Of a DNA stretch of 38,318 nt, positions 31,971-38,303 are shown piece after piece. Every line of letters starts with the position of its first letter. Positions within the stretch are counted from its first letter, which is position 1. The notes below the pieces were generated by a model, which worked only from the letters and a program-made list of their open reading frames with translations, was not told the DNA's origin and did not search any database. The position numbers and the translations under genes are program-made. Source of the stretch: a virus; IMG/VR virus record IMGVR_UViG_3300034073_003434, positions 1 to 38,318 of that record; one strand, 5' to 3'.

Positions 31971-32224
31971 TCCGCTACACCGTCTCGTCGATCCTCCCCG
32001 ACGGCGCGCTGTTCGTCGTCGCCACCGTCGACGCGCCCGGCCCGGTGGGCGACTGGCCACCGCCGAGAGTGTCCAAGGTGGTCGACGGCCGGTGGCCAGG
32101 GTCCTGGATCGTGGCCGCCTGGATCGGGTGGAGCGTCGATCTCGACGGCCGCACCGTGGGGCACGTCGACTTCGGGCCGGTCCTCGACGCCGGAGACTCG
32201 GGACAGGTGGCGCTGTTCGGGTAG
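31967..32224 (+). CDS. Hypothetical small protein
   Basis: 85 residues from GTG 31967, overlapping the preceding stop (GTGA). Strand-rich: RYTVSSILPDGALFVVATVD, then WPGSWIVAAWIGWSVDLDGR and TVGHVDFGPVLDAG. It reads as one compact beta domain with several Trp. No cysteines or catalytic pattern. The last gene of the plus-strand operon, convergent to the D12 methyltransferase. Confidence 0.6.
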   Translation: MIRYTVSSILPDGALFVVATVDAPGPVGDWPPPRVSKVVDGRWPGSWIVAAWIGWSVDLDGRTVGHVDFGPVLDAGDSGQVALFG

Positions 32225-32308
32225 GGATTGCCGCGCAATCGGTCAAACCGGAATGCCGCCCCTACGACACGGGCGGCGGATTAGCCGGGTTGGACGGGCG
32301 CCAGTGTG
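32225..32308. other. Convergent intergenic gap
   Basis: 84 bases between convergent stops. GATTGCCGCGCAATC (about 32226-32240) can pair as GATTG-CCGCG-CAATC and could serve as a bidirectional terminator-like hairpin; no T-tract is evident. Nothing else is supported. Confidence 0.4.
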
Positions 32309-33049
32309 CTACGCGTTGCCGAATAGGCTAGACTGATCGTGCCCTGACGTCCAGACGACCTCGTGACACACGCCAGCACGCCGGACGCCAGGCGTCGCGT
32401 TCATGGCGCCATGAGGCCGGAACGGAAGCCACGACGCGCCTTCCTGTTCGCACACAATGGTCTGACCGCGACGCGTGCGGCACCATTCGCCAAGCGCATC
32501 GAACGACGCAGGTTGCTGCTTGTAGAACCGCCCCGCCGGGGTTGAGTAGGGCGGGTCCACGAACCACGTCGCCTCGATGTCGGGCGCCGCGGTGTAGTCG
32601 CCTTGAATGACGCGCCAATGCCGAATCGCCCCTACTTGTTCGGCGATTCGCTTTCGAGCCCGGTCGCCCCACCCTCCCCAGTTGTGCCCCGTGTCGCCGC
32701 GGCTTGCCCACTTGGACGGGCGCTTGCGTGGTGCCGAAGTGGCGTTGTTGCACCAAAAACCAGCAAGCCATCGCGCCTCCTGACACACCGGCAGGTCATC
32801 AACCGTCCCGCCGTCTGGAATGTCCGGGATCGACATGATGTCGGCGTAGGACGCATCGATTAGGTAGCGCCAGATCCCGGCGATGATCGGCGAGCGATCG
32901 ACCAAGATCACGTCGCGAGCGGGGTAGCGCAGTGAATACCCAGCGGCGCCCGCAAAGGGCTCGATGATCGTCTTGTAGACGGGCGCGCCGTAGGTTGGAG
33001 CGCTGCGGTATTTGCCGCCGTAGTACCGCCAGAATGGTTGCAAGCTCAC
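32309..33049 (-). CDS. D12-class (Dam-like) DNA adenine methyltransferase
   Basis: 246 residues from a GTG at 33049 with AGGAGG upstream. The alpha-group order of motifs is clear: motif X-like QPFWRYYGGKYRS (4-16), motif I IEPFAGAAGYSLRY (29-42), and motif IV DPPYSTPAGRFY (165-176). This is the D12 class, which includes Dam and many GATC-specific enzymes, but specificity varies and cannot be read off. Acting on phage DNA it would protect against restriction or mark replication. It closes a leftward operon with a SLOG protein. GATC is the core of the GGATCC word enriched in this genome. Confidence 0.9.
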   Translation of the reverse strand: MSLQPFWRYYGGKYRSAPTYGAPVYKTIIEPFAGAAGYSLRYPARDVILVDRSPIIAGIWRYLIDASYADIMSIPDIPDGGTVDDLPVCQEARWLAGFWCNNATSAPRKRPSKWASRGDTGHNWGGWGDRARKRIAEQVGAIRHWRVIQGDYTAAPDIEATWFVDPPYSTPAGRFYKQQPASFDALGEWCRTRRGQTIVCEQEGASWLPFRPHGAMNATPGVRRAGVCHEVVWTSGHDQSSLFGNA

Positions 33050-33249
33050 GTCTTAGCCTCCTGGTATTCTTCCTCGCGGGCGGTTGGCTTGGCTTCGAGG
33101 GTGACGACGGCCGCGTCTACCGGCTCCGCGGCGGTGCCGACGAACACGGGCTCCCCGTGCCACGTCACCCAGCCGGGCGCGGGCGACCACAGCACCGCGT
33201 GAATGGGGATTGCGCCGTGGTGGCGCGTCATGCGCGCAGTGGGGCTCAC
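33046..33249 (-). CDS. Hypothetical small protein
   Basis: 67 residues from GTG 33249 with GGAGGGG upstream. It reads TRHHGAIPIHAVLWSPAPGW, VTWHGEPVFVGTAAEPVDAA, then a Lys/Glu-rich helical tail (LEAKPTAREEEYQEAKT). A small strand-turn domain with a charged tail; His and Trp residues cluster at the front. Function unknown. GTGA overlaps join it to genes on both sides, so it is translated with the methyltransferase. Confidence 0.6.
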   Translation of the reverse strand: MSPTARMTRHHGAIPIHAVLWSPAPGWVTWHGEPVFVGTAAEPVDAAVVTLEAKPTAREEEYQEAKT

Positions 33250-33662
33250 GTCCCCTCCAGCGCCGTCGTTCGGGCGGCGTACGTTTCCCAAGGTGGCACT
33301 GGCTGCACGTCCGGATGCCACACGGGGATCTCGTGCAAACGACACAGCCGGACCGTCCCGGCGGTGCCGCCCCCGCCCGCGAACGCGACACAGGCCACCG
33401 GGTGAGGCTTGGCCATGATCATCCGGTGGTTGCGTTCTGGGCCGGCACTTCGGCCGCGCGTCCAGTCGGCGGGGAACCGCTCGATGGTGTAGCCGCGGTC
33501 CCGCGCCCAAGCGTTGGCGATGGCGTCGGCGCCACGTGCCGCGCCGTGCCGTACGGCCGTGATCGTCATCCTCGCCGCCATGCGATCAAGCGCATCGAAC
33601 GCGAAGGTGATGTCGGAGTACCGGCGACCCCCGCAGACCAGCAGCACGCCCATGCGGATCAC
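33246..33662 (-). CDS. SLOG-fold (DUF2493-like) protein
   Basis: 138 residues from GTG 33662 with GGAGGGG. The sequence matches the SLOG/YspA (DUF2493) pattern: MGVLLVCGGRRYSDITFAFD with the GGRRYSD loop, TAVRHGAARGADAIANAWAR with its GARGAD turn, ERFPADW, and AGPERNHRMI. In this Rossmann-like superfamily the G-R-R and G-A-R-G-A-D segments bind nucleotide-derived ligands. Related proteins in toxin, defence and DNA-processing contexts sense or process nucleotides, which makes an anti-defence or signal-sensing role plausible in this methylase operon. Confidence 0.85.
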   Translation of the reverse strand: MIRMGVLLVCGGRRYSDITFAFDALDRMAARMTITAVRHGAARGADAIANAWARDRGYTIERFPADWTRGRSAGPERNHRMIMAKPHPVACVAFAGGGGTAGTVRLCRLHEIPVWHPDVQPVPPWETYAARTTALEGT

Positions 33663-33907
33663 AGCCCCTCCAGCGCTGTCGACCGGGCGGCGGGGGTCAG
33701 CCCGGCGACGGCCGCGCGGAGCAGCCCCGCGGCGTCGGGTACGAGGTCGGAGATCGCGTGCGCGGCCAGTCGCGCGCTCACGCCGGCTGTCCCGTGAGTG
33801 CCGATCCACTCCCAGCGGCCCTTGCCGAGGTAGGTCAGGGTGATCACCCCGCGTGGGGTGGTGACGCGCACGCGGTGGGCGTCGGTGTCGACGCGGATGT
33901 TGGTCAC
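33659..33907 (-). CDS. Hypothetical small protein
   Basis: 82 residues from GTG 33907 with GGAGGC upstream. A strand pair (RVDTDAHRVRVTTPRGVITL) is followed by TYLGKGRWEWIGTHGTAGVS and a helical end (ISDLVPDAAGLLRAAVAGLT). It has the look of a small alpha/beta domain, function unknown. It is coupled to the SLOG gene by a GTGA overlap. Confidence 0.6.
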   Translation of the reverse strand: MTNIRVDTDAHRVRVTTPRGVITLTYLGKGRWEWIGTHGTAGVSARLAAHAISDLVPDAAGLLRAAVAGLTPAARSTALEGL

Positions 33908-34320
33908 GGGGCCTCCAGGTCGCGAACCCAGGTCAACTCGCGACGCAGCGTGATCTGGATGCCGGGCGAGCGTAGGCCGTCGTCGTGCGTCAGCCCGTCG
34001 ATGATGCGCTGGGCCGCCGCCGTATGGTTTGCGCGGGCGCGACCCACCACGATCAACACGGCGGGCACGCGCGACGAAAACGTCGCCCGCAAGAGCAGAT
34101 CCCACGTGCGGGCGCGAGTCAGGGCCATGGCCAGAGACGACGCAGTGACCACCACCAGCACGCGCCGAATCGGACCGCGCGGCGCCTTGGCTGCGTCGCC
34201 AGCCCACGCGTTCGACGCCTCGGAGTCGAGGGCGAGGCCCTTGGCGCCAGGGACGTGCTGCGTGAGCCACCACCACGCAAGGCCGGGGGTCGGGCTGACG
34301 TACAGATCATATGGGGTCAT
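33904..34320 (-). CDS. Hypothetical protein
   Basis: 138 residues from ATG 34320 with GGAGG upstream; the frame is open further to 34386 but without a site. Strand-helix alternation around PRGPIRRVLVVVTASSLAMA, ARTWDLLLRATFSSRVPAVL and IVVGRARANHTAAAQRIIDG suggests a Rossmann-like alpha/beta fold, but no nucleotide-binding loop is clear. The final part is QITLRRELTWVRDLEAP. It may be structurally related to the neighbouring SLOG protein, but this is not certain. Confidence 0.55.
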   Translation of the reverse strand: MTPYDLYVSPTPGLAWWWLTQHVPGAKGLALDSEASNAWAGDAAKAPRGPIRRVLVVVTASSLAMALTRARTWDLLLRATFSSRVPAVLIVVGRARANHTAAAQRIIDGLTHDDGLRSPGIQITLRRELTWVRDLEAP

Positions 34321-34346
34321 GGGGCCTCCGTGTGCATGTTGCTCAT
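34317..34346 (-). CDS. Nine-codon mini-ORF between two coupled genes
   Basis: ATG AGC AAC ATG begins at 34346 and runs MSNMHTEAP to TGA. It overlaps the previous stop by four bases (ATGA) and its own stop overlaps the next start (ATGA), filling the gap exactly. The binding site GGAGG of the next gene lies inside it. It may be a coupling leader that keeps ribosomes moving, or may have no function. Confidence 0.35.
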   Translation of the reverse strand: MSNMHTEAP

Positions 34347-34585
34347 GGGGTTTCCTGTCCTTTCGCAAGCACGTACCATCCCTCACGAGTGCGTTGCAGT
34401 GTGCCGTCGGAGGCCATGCATCCGAGCACGTCCTCTGCTACGACCCTGTAGGCCTTGTTACCGGTGGCAGCCCTGCGACCCAGAAACGTGGTGCAACCGG
34501 ACAGCTCGGGGGCCAGGATCGCGACGTCGATGTGCGGGCGTCGCTGGAGGAGATCGAGCACGAACGGTTCAAGCGGGTGGCGCAT
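34343..34585 (-). CDS. Hypothetical protein, possible winged-helix
   Basis: 80 residues from ATG 34585 with AGGAGC upstream. Helix-turn-helix-like pattern: EPFVLDLLQRRPHIDVAILA, LSGCTTFLGRRAATGNKAYR, then DVLGCMASDGTLQRTREGWY. The final strand pair resembles a wing. It could be a small DNA-binding regulator of the methylase operon. The assignment is weak; Cys residues (GC, GC) do not form a clear metal site. Confidence 0.55.
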   Translation of the reverse strand: MRHPLEPFVLDLLQRRPHIDVAILAPELSGCTTFLGRRAATGNKAYRVVAEDVLGCMASDGTLQRTREGWYVLAKGQETP

Positions 34586-34593
34586 CGTAGCTC

Positions 34594-34875
34594 CTAGAAT
34601 GTTGGTTCGGCCCACGCAGAACGCAGGATCCAGTCTCGCAGAAGTGGGCGACGCCGGCGCTGTCCGTCGGCGTCCAAAACAGGAATGCGCGCCGGCATCG
34701 CATGATCGTCGTCGGAAGCAGCCAAACGATCAGCCTCATAGGATCGCACCGGCGCACATCCAGGCCTGCGCGCCGCAATGTGGTAAAGGCGAACAATGCC
34801 GATCAAAGCGTCCCCATCAAACACGTCATACACGCTGCCGCGCCAGCGGCGAATGGTATACGGTTCGTCGCCCAC
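34594..34875 (-). CDS. Hypothetical protein, first gene of the methylase operon
   Basis: 93 residues; GTG at 34875 is preferred because AGGAGG lies five bases upstream, while the ATG at 34908 lies within the operator. The start EPYTIRRWRGSVYDVFDGDA and LIGIVRLYHIAARRPG reads as a compact strand-rich domain; the C-terminal half is charged and basic (DADGQRRRRPLLRDWILRSA). Function unknown. It is the first gene after the divergent operator region. Confidence 0.6.
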   Translation of the reverse strand: MGDEPYTIRRWRGSVYDVFDGDALIGIVRLYHIAARRPGCAPVRSYEADRLAASDDDHAMPARIPVLDADGQRRRRPLLRDWILRSAWAEPTF

Positions 34876-34888
34876 CCGAGCCTCCTCT

Positions 34889-34908
34889 GTGGCTAAATAA
34901 CTAGCCAC
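34889..34908. promoter_or_regulatory. Inverted-repeat operator GTGGCTA-N6-TAGCCAC
   Basis: A perfect seven-base inverted repeat around AATAAC, between divergent genes. It covers the -10 box of the leftward promoter described below, so a bound protein should repress it. The neighbouring XRE gene at 34937 is the obvious candidate binder. Confidence 0.75.
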
Positions 34909-34922
34909 CCGTTACGGGGCAA
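34894..34922 (-). promoter_or_regulatory. Leftward promoter of the methylase operon
   Basis: Read leftwards: TTGCCC (34922-34917), 17 bases, TATTTA (34899-34894). The start point would be about 34887, giving a leader of about a dozen bases with AGGAGG directly before the GTG. The -10 lies within the inverted repeat. Confidence 0.65.
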
Positions 34923-34936
34923 GCACAGGAGGTCGA

Positions 34937-35182
34937 TTGGGCCACTTCGCGGATGTGCTGGACGCCGAGTGTCGGCGTACGGGGTTGTCTTTGGTCGCGC
35001 TGGCTACGCGGTCGGGCGTGGCGCGCGCCACGATCACGGGTGCGCGGTCGGGGCGGTCGGTGCCGACGACGACGACGATCCTGCGGCTGGCCCGCGCGCT
35101 CGGGTGTGACCCGCGCACCCTGTCGGCCGCGGCCATCGCCGACGGGAGCGAGGGCGGGGCGCTCGATGGGGTGACCTCGTGA
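34937..35182 (+). CDS. XRE-family helix-turn-helix regulator
   Basis: 81 residues from a TTG start with AGGAGG upstream. Helix-turn-helix: RRTGLSLVALATRSGVARAT followed by ITGARSGRSVPTTTTILRLA and ALGCDPRTLS, the usual XRE pattern. The weak TTG start suggests low expression. It lies between the inverted-repeat operator and the DUF927 gene, whose GTG overlaps its stop, so it probably regulates both the leftward methylase operon and its own replication operon. Confidence 0.85.
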   Translation: MGHFADVLDAECRRTGLSLVALATRSGVARATITGARSGRSVPTTTTILRLARALGCDPRTLSAAAIADGSEGGALDGVTS

Positions 35183-37188
35183 GCGGCGCCCTGGAGGCGC
35201 TCGAACAGGCGGCGACGCTGGCGCTCCAGCGGGGCGCGAAGGCCGCGGAGGTGTTGGACCTCCTGCGGCCGCTCACGTCCCGTCAGGCCGCGGCGGAGCT
35301 CGGGGAGGCAGATCCCGACCTCGTGGGCGACCTGCTCACGCAGTGTGGGGCGCTGAAAGGCGTCGGAGCCGTCGCGCGCACGATCCGGGGGCTCATCCCG
35401 GCGACGGCCGATGACGACGTAGGGCCGGCGGTGCGCGCCGTTTCGCTGGGCGACGGGTCGATGACCGCGGCGCTGCGGCGACTCGGGTACACGGGCGCGC
35501 TCCCCGAGCGCCTGCCCATCCCGCCCGGCTACCACGTCGACGCGTCGGGCGTGTGGCGCCTCACGCCCACCGAGGGCGAGCCCGACCGGGCGGCGCTCGT
35601 CTCCGCGGTCGTGATCGCGGTGGTGGGGACGGCGAGCGATGCGGAGGTGCCAGGACGCGAGCGCCTGACGCTGGCGTGGCGCTACGCGGGGCGCTGGGTC
35701 GAGGTCACGATCGCCGCGGAGCACGCGACCGCCGCGAGGGCGCTCCACGCAGCCGTAGGGGCCGCCGGCCCGGTGCTGTCCGATGGGGAGTCGGGGCCGG
35801 TGGCCTCGTGGATCGCTGCCCAGGCCCGCAGCGGTGCCGAGCTGCTCCCGCGTGCCGAGTCGATGCGTCGCTGCGGGTGGCTGCCGTCGATGGCCGGCTA
35901 CGTGGCGGGCTCGTTCCGTGTCGGCGCCCCGATCGTCGTCGACGCGCCGGGGTCCGGCGAGCGCGGCGCTCCGTTCGGGGCGGAGTCGGGCACGCTGGAG
36001 GGCTGGGTCGACCACGTGTGGCGCCCGTTGTCGGGCGAGCGCGGGGCCATCGCCGTGGTAGCAGCACTGGCGCCGCCGCTGATCCGGGTCGTCGGGGCGT
36101 TGCACGGCTTCACCCTGTCGATGGCCGGCGACTCGGGCACGGGCAAGACGACGGCGACGCGCGCGGCGGCGTCGTCGTGGGGGCCACCGAAGGGGATCAT
36201 GCAGACGTGGCCTCGGCGCTCACCGGCTGCGCGCGAGTCGTTGGCGTTCCGGTGTGACACCGTGACGATCTTCGACGAAGGCCAGAACGTCCGGTCGGAT
36301 CCGGCGAAGGTCGTCGACGCGATCTACCTCGTCGGCGGCGAGCTCGGGGAGTCGCTCGGCGAGCAGGGCGGCGGCACGCGTGCAGCCCTGACCGTGCGAA
36401 CGGTGCTGATCTCGACGTCGGAGCGCCTGCTTTCGCTTCAGTGTGCGGGCGCCGTCGGAGCGCTGGCGCGGCTGGTCGAGGTCCGCGGCGCCCCGATCCG
36501 GCCGGGCTCGCGTGAGCTGGTGGGGCGCCTCGATGCTGGCGCGCGGGAGCACTACGGCCACGCTGGGCCGGCGGTGGTCAGGTGGCTTCACGAGCACCGC
36601 GACCAGTGGCCGATGCTTCGCGAGCGGTTCGCCGCCTGGAAAGCGCACTACGAGAGCGGCGCCGATGACCAGGGCGCGCGCCTCGGTGCGCACCTTGCGC
36701 TGATGCGCGTCGCTGCCGAGGTCGCCGCGTGGGCGATCCCCGGCTTCGTCGTGCCTGACCACGTGTTCGATGTGGCCCGCGCGGCCGTCGCCGAGTCAGG
36801 GGTCGAGCGTGACCAGGCGTTGGCGGCGCTCCACCACGCCCACGCTTGGTGGTCCGCCCGGTCGAGCCAGGTCCGCCGCGGCGATGCCTCCGTGATCGGC
36901 GTGGCGGTGGGCTACGAGGCACCGCGCGTCGCGGGGGGTGGTGAGCGTAGGGCGTGGCTCCCCGAGTCGCTCACGCGGTGCCTTGTGGACGCCGGCTACG
37001 CTCCCGACATGCCGGTTCAGTGGGCGCGCCGCGGCTGGGTGCTCGTCGACAGCACGGGCCGGCCTCGGTGGCGCGTGTCTTCGGCGGTGGACACCGGCCG
37101 GCCGTGGTGCGTCGTGCTCACCGAGGCCGCGGAGGCGATCGTGTGCGGCCCGGACGAGAGCGAGACGCAGGGCGCCATCGCGTTCTGA
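35179..37188 (+). CDS. DUF927-type replicative ATPase/helicase-like protein
   Basis: 669 residues from a GTG at 35179, overlapping the regulator's stop. The C-terminal half carries Walker A GDSGTGKT (317-324) after LSMA and Walker B TIFDEGQ (about 363-369), with sensor-like TVLISTSERL. This matches the DUF927 superfamily, linked to primase-helicase proteins of phages and plasmids. The N-terminal 300 residues are an uncharacterised region. It could load or act as the replicative helicase near the repeat-rich origin-like block that follows. No primase motif was found in it; the separate Toprim primase fits as partner. Confidence 0.8.
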   Translation: MSGALEALEQAATLALQRGAKAAEVLDLLRPLTSRQAAAELGEADPDLVGDLLTQCGALKGVGAVARTIRGLIPATADDDVGPAVRAVSLGDGSMTAALRRLGYTGALPERLPIPPGYHVDASGVWRLTPTEGEPDRAALVSAVVIAVVGTASDAEVPGRERLTLAWRYAGRWVEVTIAAEHATAARALHAAVGAAGPVLSDGESGPVASWIAAQARSGAELLPRAESMRRCGWLPSMAGYVAGSFRVGAPIVVDAPGSGERGAPFGAESGTLEGWVDHVWRPLSGERGAIAVVAALAPPLIRVVGALHGFTLSMAGDSGTGKTTATRAAASSWGPPKGIMQTWPRRSPAARESLAFRCDTVTIFDEGQNVRSDPAKVVDAIYLVGGELGESLGEQGGGTRAALTVRTVLISTSERLLSLQCAGAVGALARLVEVRGAPIRPGSRELVGRLDAGAREHYGHAGPAVVRWLHEHRDQWPMLRERFAAWKAHYESGADDQGARLGAHLALMRVAAEVAAWAIPGFVVPDHVFDVARAAVAESGVERDQALAALHHAHAWWSARSSQVRRGDASVIGVAVGYEAPRVAGGGERRAWLPESLTRCLVDAGYAPDMPVQWARRGWVLVDSTGRPRWRVSSAVDTGRPWCVVLTEAAEAIVCGPDESETQGAIAF

Positions 37189-37193
37189 CGCGT

Positions 37194-37282
37194 GATTGAC
37201 GGCCTCAAACGTCACTGTACACGCGTACAAGGGGTGTACAAGCCTTGTACAAGCGATTGTCGGCCTCAAACGTCAGTGTACA
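37194..37282 (+). repeat. Direct repeats of the origin-like block, left pair
   Basis: Copies at 37194-37221 and 37255-37282, offset 61 bases, with two mismatches over 28 bases. Both end in TGTACA, continuing to GTACAAG-like sequence. They are the left half of a symmetrical arrangement. Confidence 0.8.
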
Positions 37283-37395
37283 AGAGTACCACCCTTCCGC
37301 ACACCATGCCTTGTGGGCACGGGTACTGCGCTGATGGTGTCCGATGATGATCGCAAGTCGAGGCCTCACGCGAGTCTCGTAAGTGTGTACTTGTG

Positions 37396-37469
37396 GTACT
37401 TCTTGTACAGTGACGTTTAACCTACCTTATTGCTTGTACATAACTTGTACTTCTTGTACAGTGACGTTT
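37396..37469 (-). repeat. Inverted-form repeats of the origin-like block, right pair
   Basis: Copies at 37396-37418 and 37447-37469 (23 bases identical, offset 51). The core TGTACAGTGACGTTT is the reverse complement of AAACGTCACTGTACA in the left pair, so the four copies face one another around a central 110 bases. Confidence 0.8.
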
Positions 37470-37502
37470 GACCATAGCTTTGGCGCGTTCAGCGCTGCTC
37501 GG

Positions 37503-37531
37503 TTGCATCGTTCGTGGATCCGGTGTATGCT
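37503..37531 (+). promoter_or_regulatory. Promoter for the ribbon-helix-helix gene
   Basis: TTGCAT (37503-37508), 17 bases, TATGCT (37526-37531). It points to the ATG at 37549 with GCGAGG between. A GGATCC overlaps the spacer. The nearby repeats suggest autoregulation by the encoded protein. Confidence 0.6.
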
Positions 37532-37548
37532 GATCCAGCGAGGCAACG

Positions 37549-37722
37549 ATGAGCCAGCGCGGCGACCGGCCAAAGATCCACCGACGCACAATCGAGCTCA
37601 ACGAGGCCGATCACCGGGCGTTGTTCGACGTCGCCTACGCGATGGGGCTTGCGTCGCAGAGCGAGGCTTTGCGGCGGTTGATTCGTGAGGCGGCGGAGCG
37701 CGTCGGCGCAAAGGGGGCGTGA
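37549..37722 (+). CDS. Ribbon-helix-helix DNA-binding protein
   Basis: 57 residues. The pattern RPKIHRRTIELNEADHRALF and GLASQSEALRRLIREAAERV fits the ribbon-helix-helix (CopG/Arc/ParD) fold: an N-terminal strand for the DNA-contacting ribbon, then two helices. Such proteins bind short repeats as dimers, and the adjacent TGTACA repeats at 37194-37469 are a natural target. It may be a copy-number or origin regulator, or simply an operon repressor. Its stop overlaps the next start (TGATG). Confidence 0.75.
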   Translation: MSQRGDRPKIHRRTIELNEADHRALFDVAYAMGLASQSEALRRLIREAAERVGAKGA

Positions 37723-38270
37723 TGGATCGCGGGGAAGCGCTGTTCGACGTAGACCACCCGTTCGGGGCGTTCGCGCGGCGTCATCGGCTGCCGTGCTGCA
37801 CGATGACGGCGCTGTGGATCGCGCTGGTCGAGGGCGTCGGGGTCGACCTGTCGGGGTCGGTGGGGCAGGCTGCGCAGTCGGTGCGCGTGACGTCGACCGA
37901 CTGGATGCGGCGATGGGCCGCGCTGAACGTCATCGACGCCGCGACGCCGTGGTCGCCGTTGATCGGGGTTGAGGGCACGCGGCGCCAGGGGCCGCTCATG
38001 GTGACGGCGCCTCGGTGGCCTGCTCCGTCGCTCACGCCGGGGCGCTGGCATCTGATCCAGCGCTGGCGCGGGCTCGACTCCGGGCGCGTGGTCGAGGGCT
38101 CGCGGGGGCACGCGTACCTCGTGCGGGCGGATGACGATGGAGCCGGCTGCACCGTGTACCAGAGCAGCGAGGCCCGCGGCTTCCGGGTGGATCGTGGCGA
38201 GTGGGACGGTACGGCGGGGCTTGATGGGTGGTGGGTTGGTAGCGTGACGCTGCCGGCGTTGGAGTCGTGA
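37722..38270 (+). CDS. Hypothetical protein, possible papain-like cysteine hydrolase
   Basis: 182 residues from ATG 37722 coupled to the ribbon-helix-helix gene. HRLPCCTMTALWIALVEG (about residues 20-37) puts a Cys at the start of a helix; GRWHLIQRWRGLDSGRVVEG then SRGHAYLV puts a His on a strand after a Gly, and VYQSSEARGF follows. This Cys-helix, His-strand, polar-strand order is that of NlpC/P60- or CHAP-like hydrolases, suggesting a cell-wall hydrolase or a virion hydrolase; no other endolysin is visible. The match is by pattern only and is not strong. Confidence 0.4.
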   Translation: MDRGEALFDVDHPFGAFARRHRLPCCTMTALWIALVEGVGVDLSGSVGQAAQSVRVTSTDWMRRWAALNVIDAATPWSPLIGVEGTRRQGPLMVTAPRWPAPSLTPGRWHLIQRWRGLDSGRVVEGSRGHAYLVRADDDGAGCTVYQSSEARGFRVDRGEWDGTAGLDGWWVGSVTLPALES

Positions 38271-38285
38271 TGGGGGGGGCATATG

Positions 38286-38303
38286 ACCCCCTACGTAGGG
38301 GGT
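38286..38303. repeat. Perfect 18-base palindrome near the right end
   Basis: ACCCCCTAC-GTAGGGGGT is a perfect inverted repeat after the last gene. It could be a bidirectional terminator stem (no T-run) or a protein-binding site near the terminase, the usual place of packaging signals. Confidence 0.6.

Larger units (their letters stand above)
37189..37548. other. Origin-like repeat block, AT-richer than the genome
   Basis: 360 bases without a gene after the DUF927 ATPase. Two direct copies of a 28-base unit (37194-37221, 37255-37282) carry CGGCCTCAAACGTCA-TGTACA. Two copies of a 23-base unit (37396-37418, 37447-37469) carry CTTGTACAGTGACGTTT, which is the inverted form of the first unit's core. 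TGTACA/TTGTAC occurs many times. Lower GC and symmetrical repeats suggest a replication origin with iteron-like sites or an operator cluster. Confidence 0.65.

Noticed and set aside
32326-32336. TAGACT boxes at 17525, 21463 and 32328 as shared promoters
   Set aside because: One is the end of a gene and another lies within the methyltransferase gene; no consistent -35 box at 17 bases, so chance is likely.
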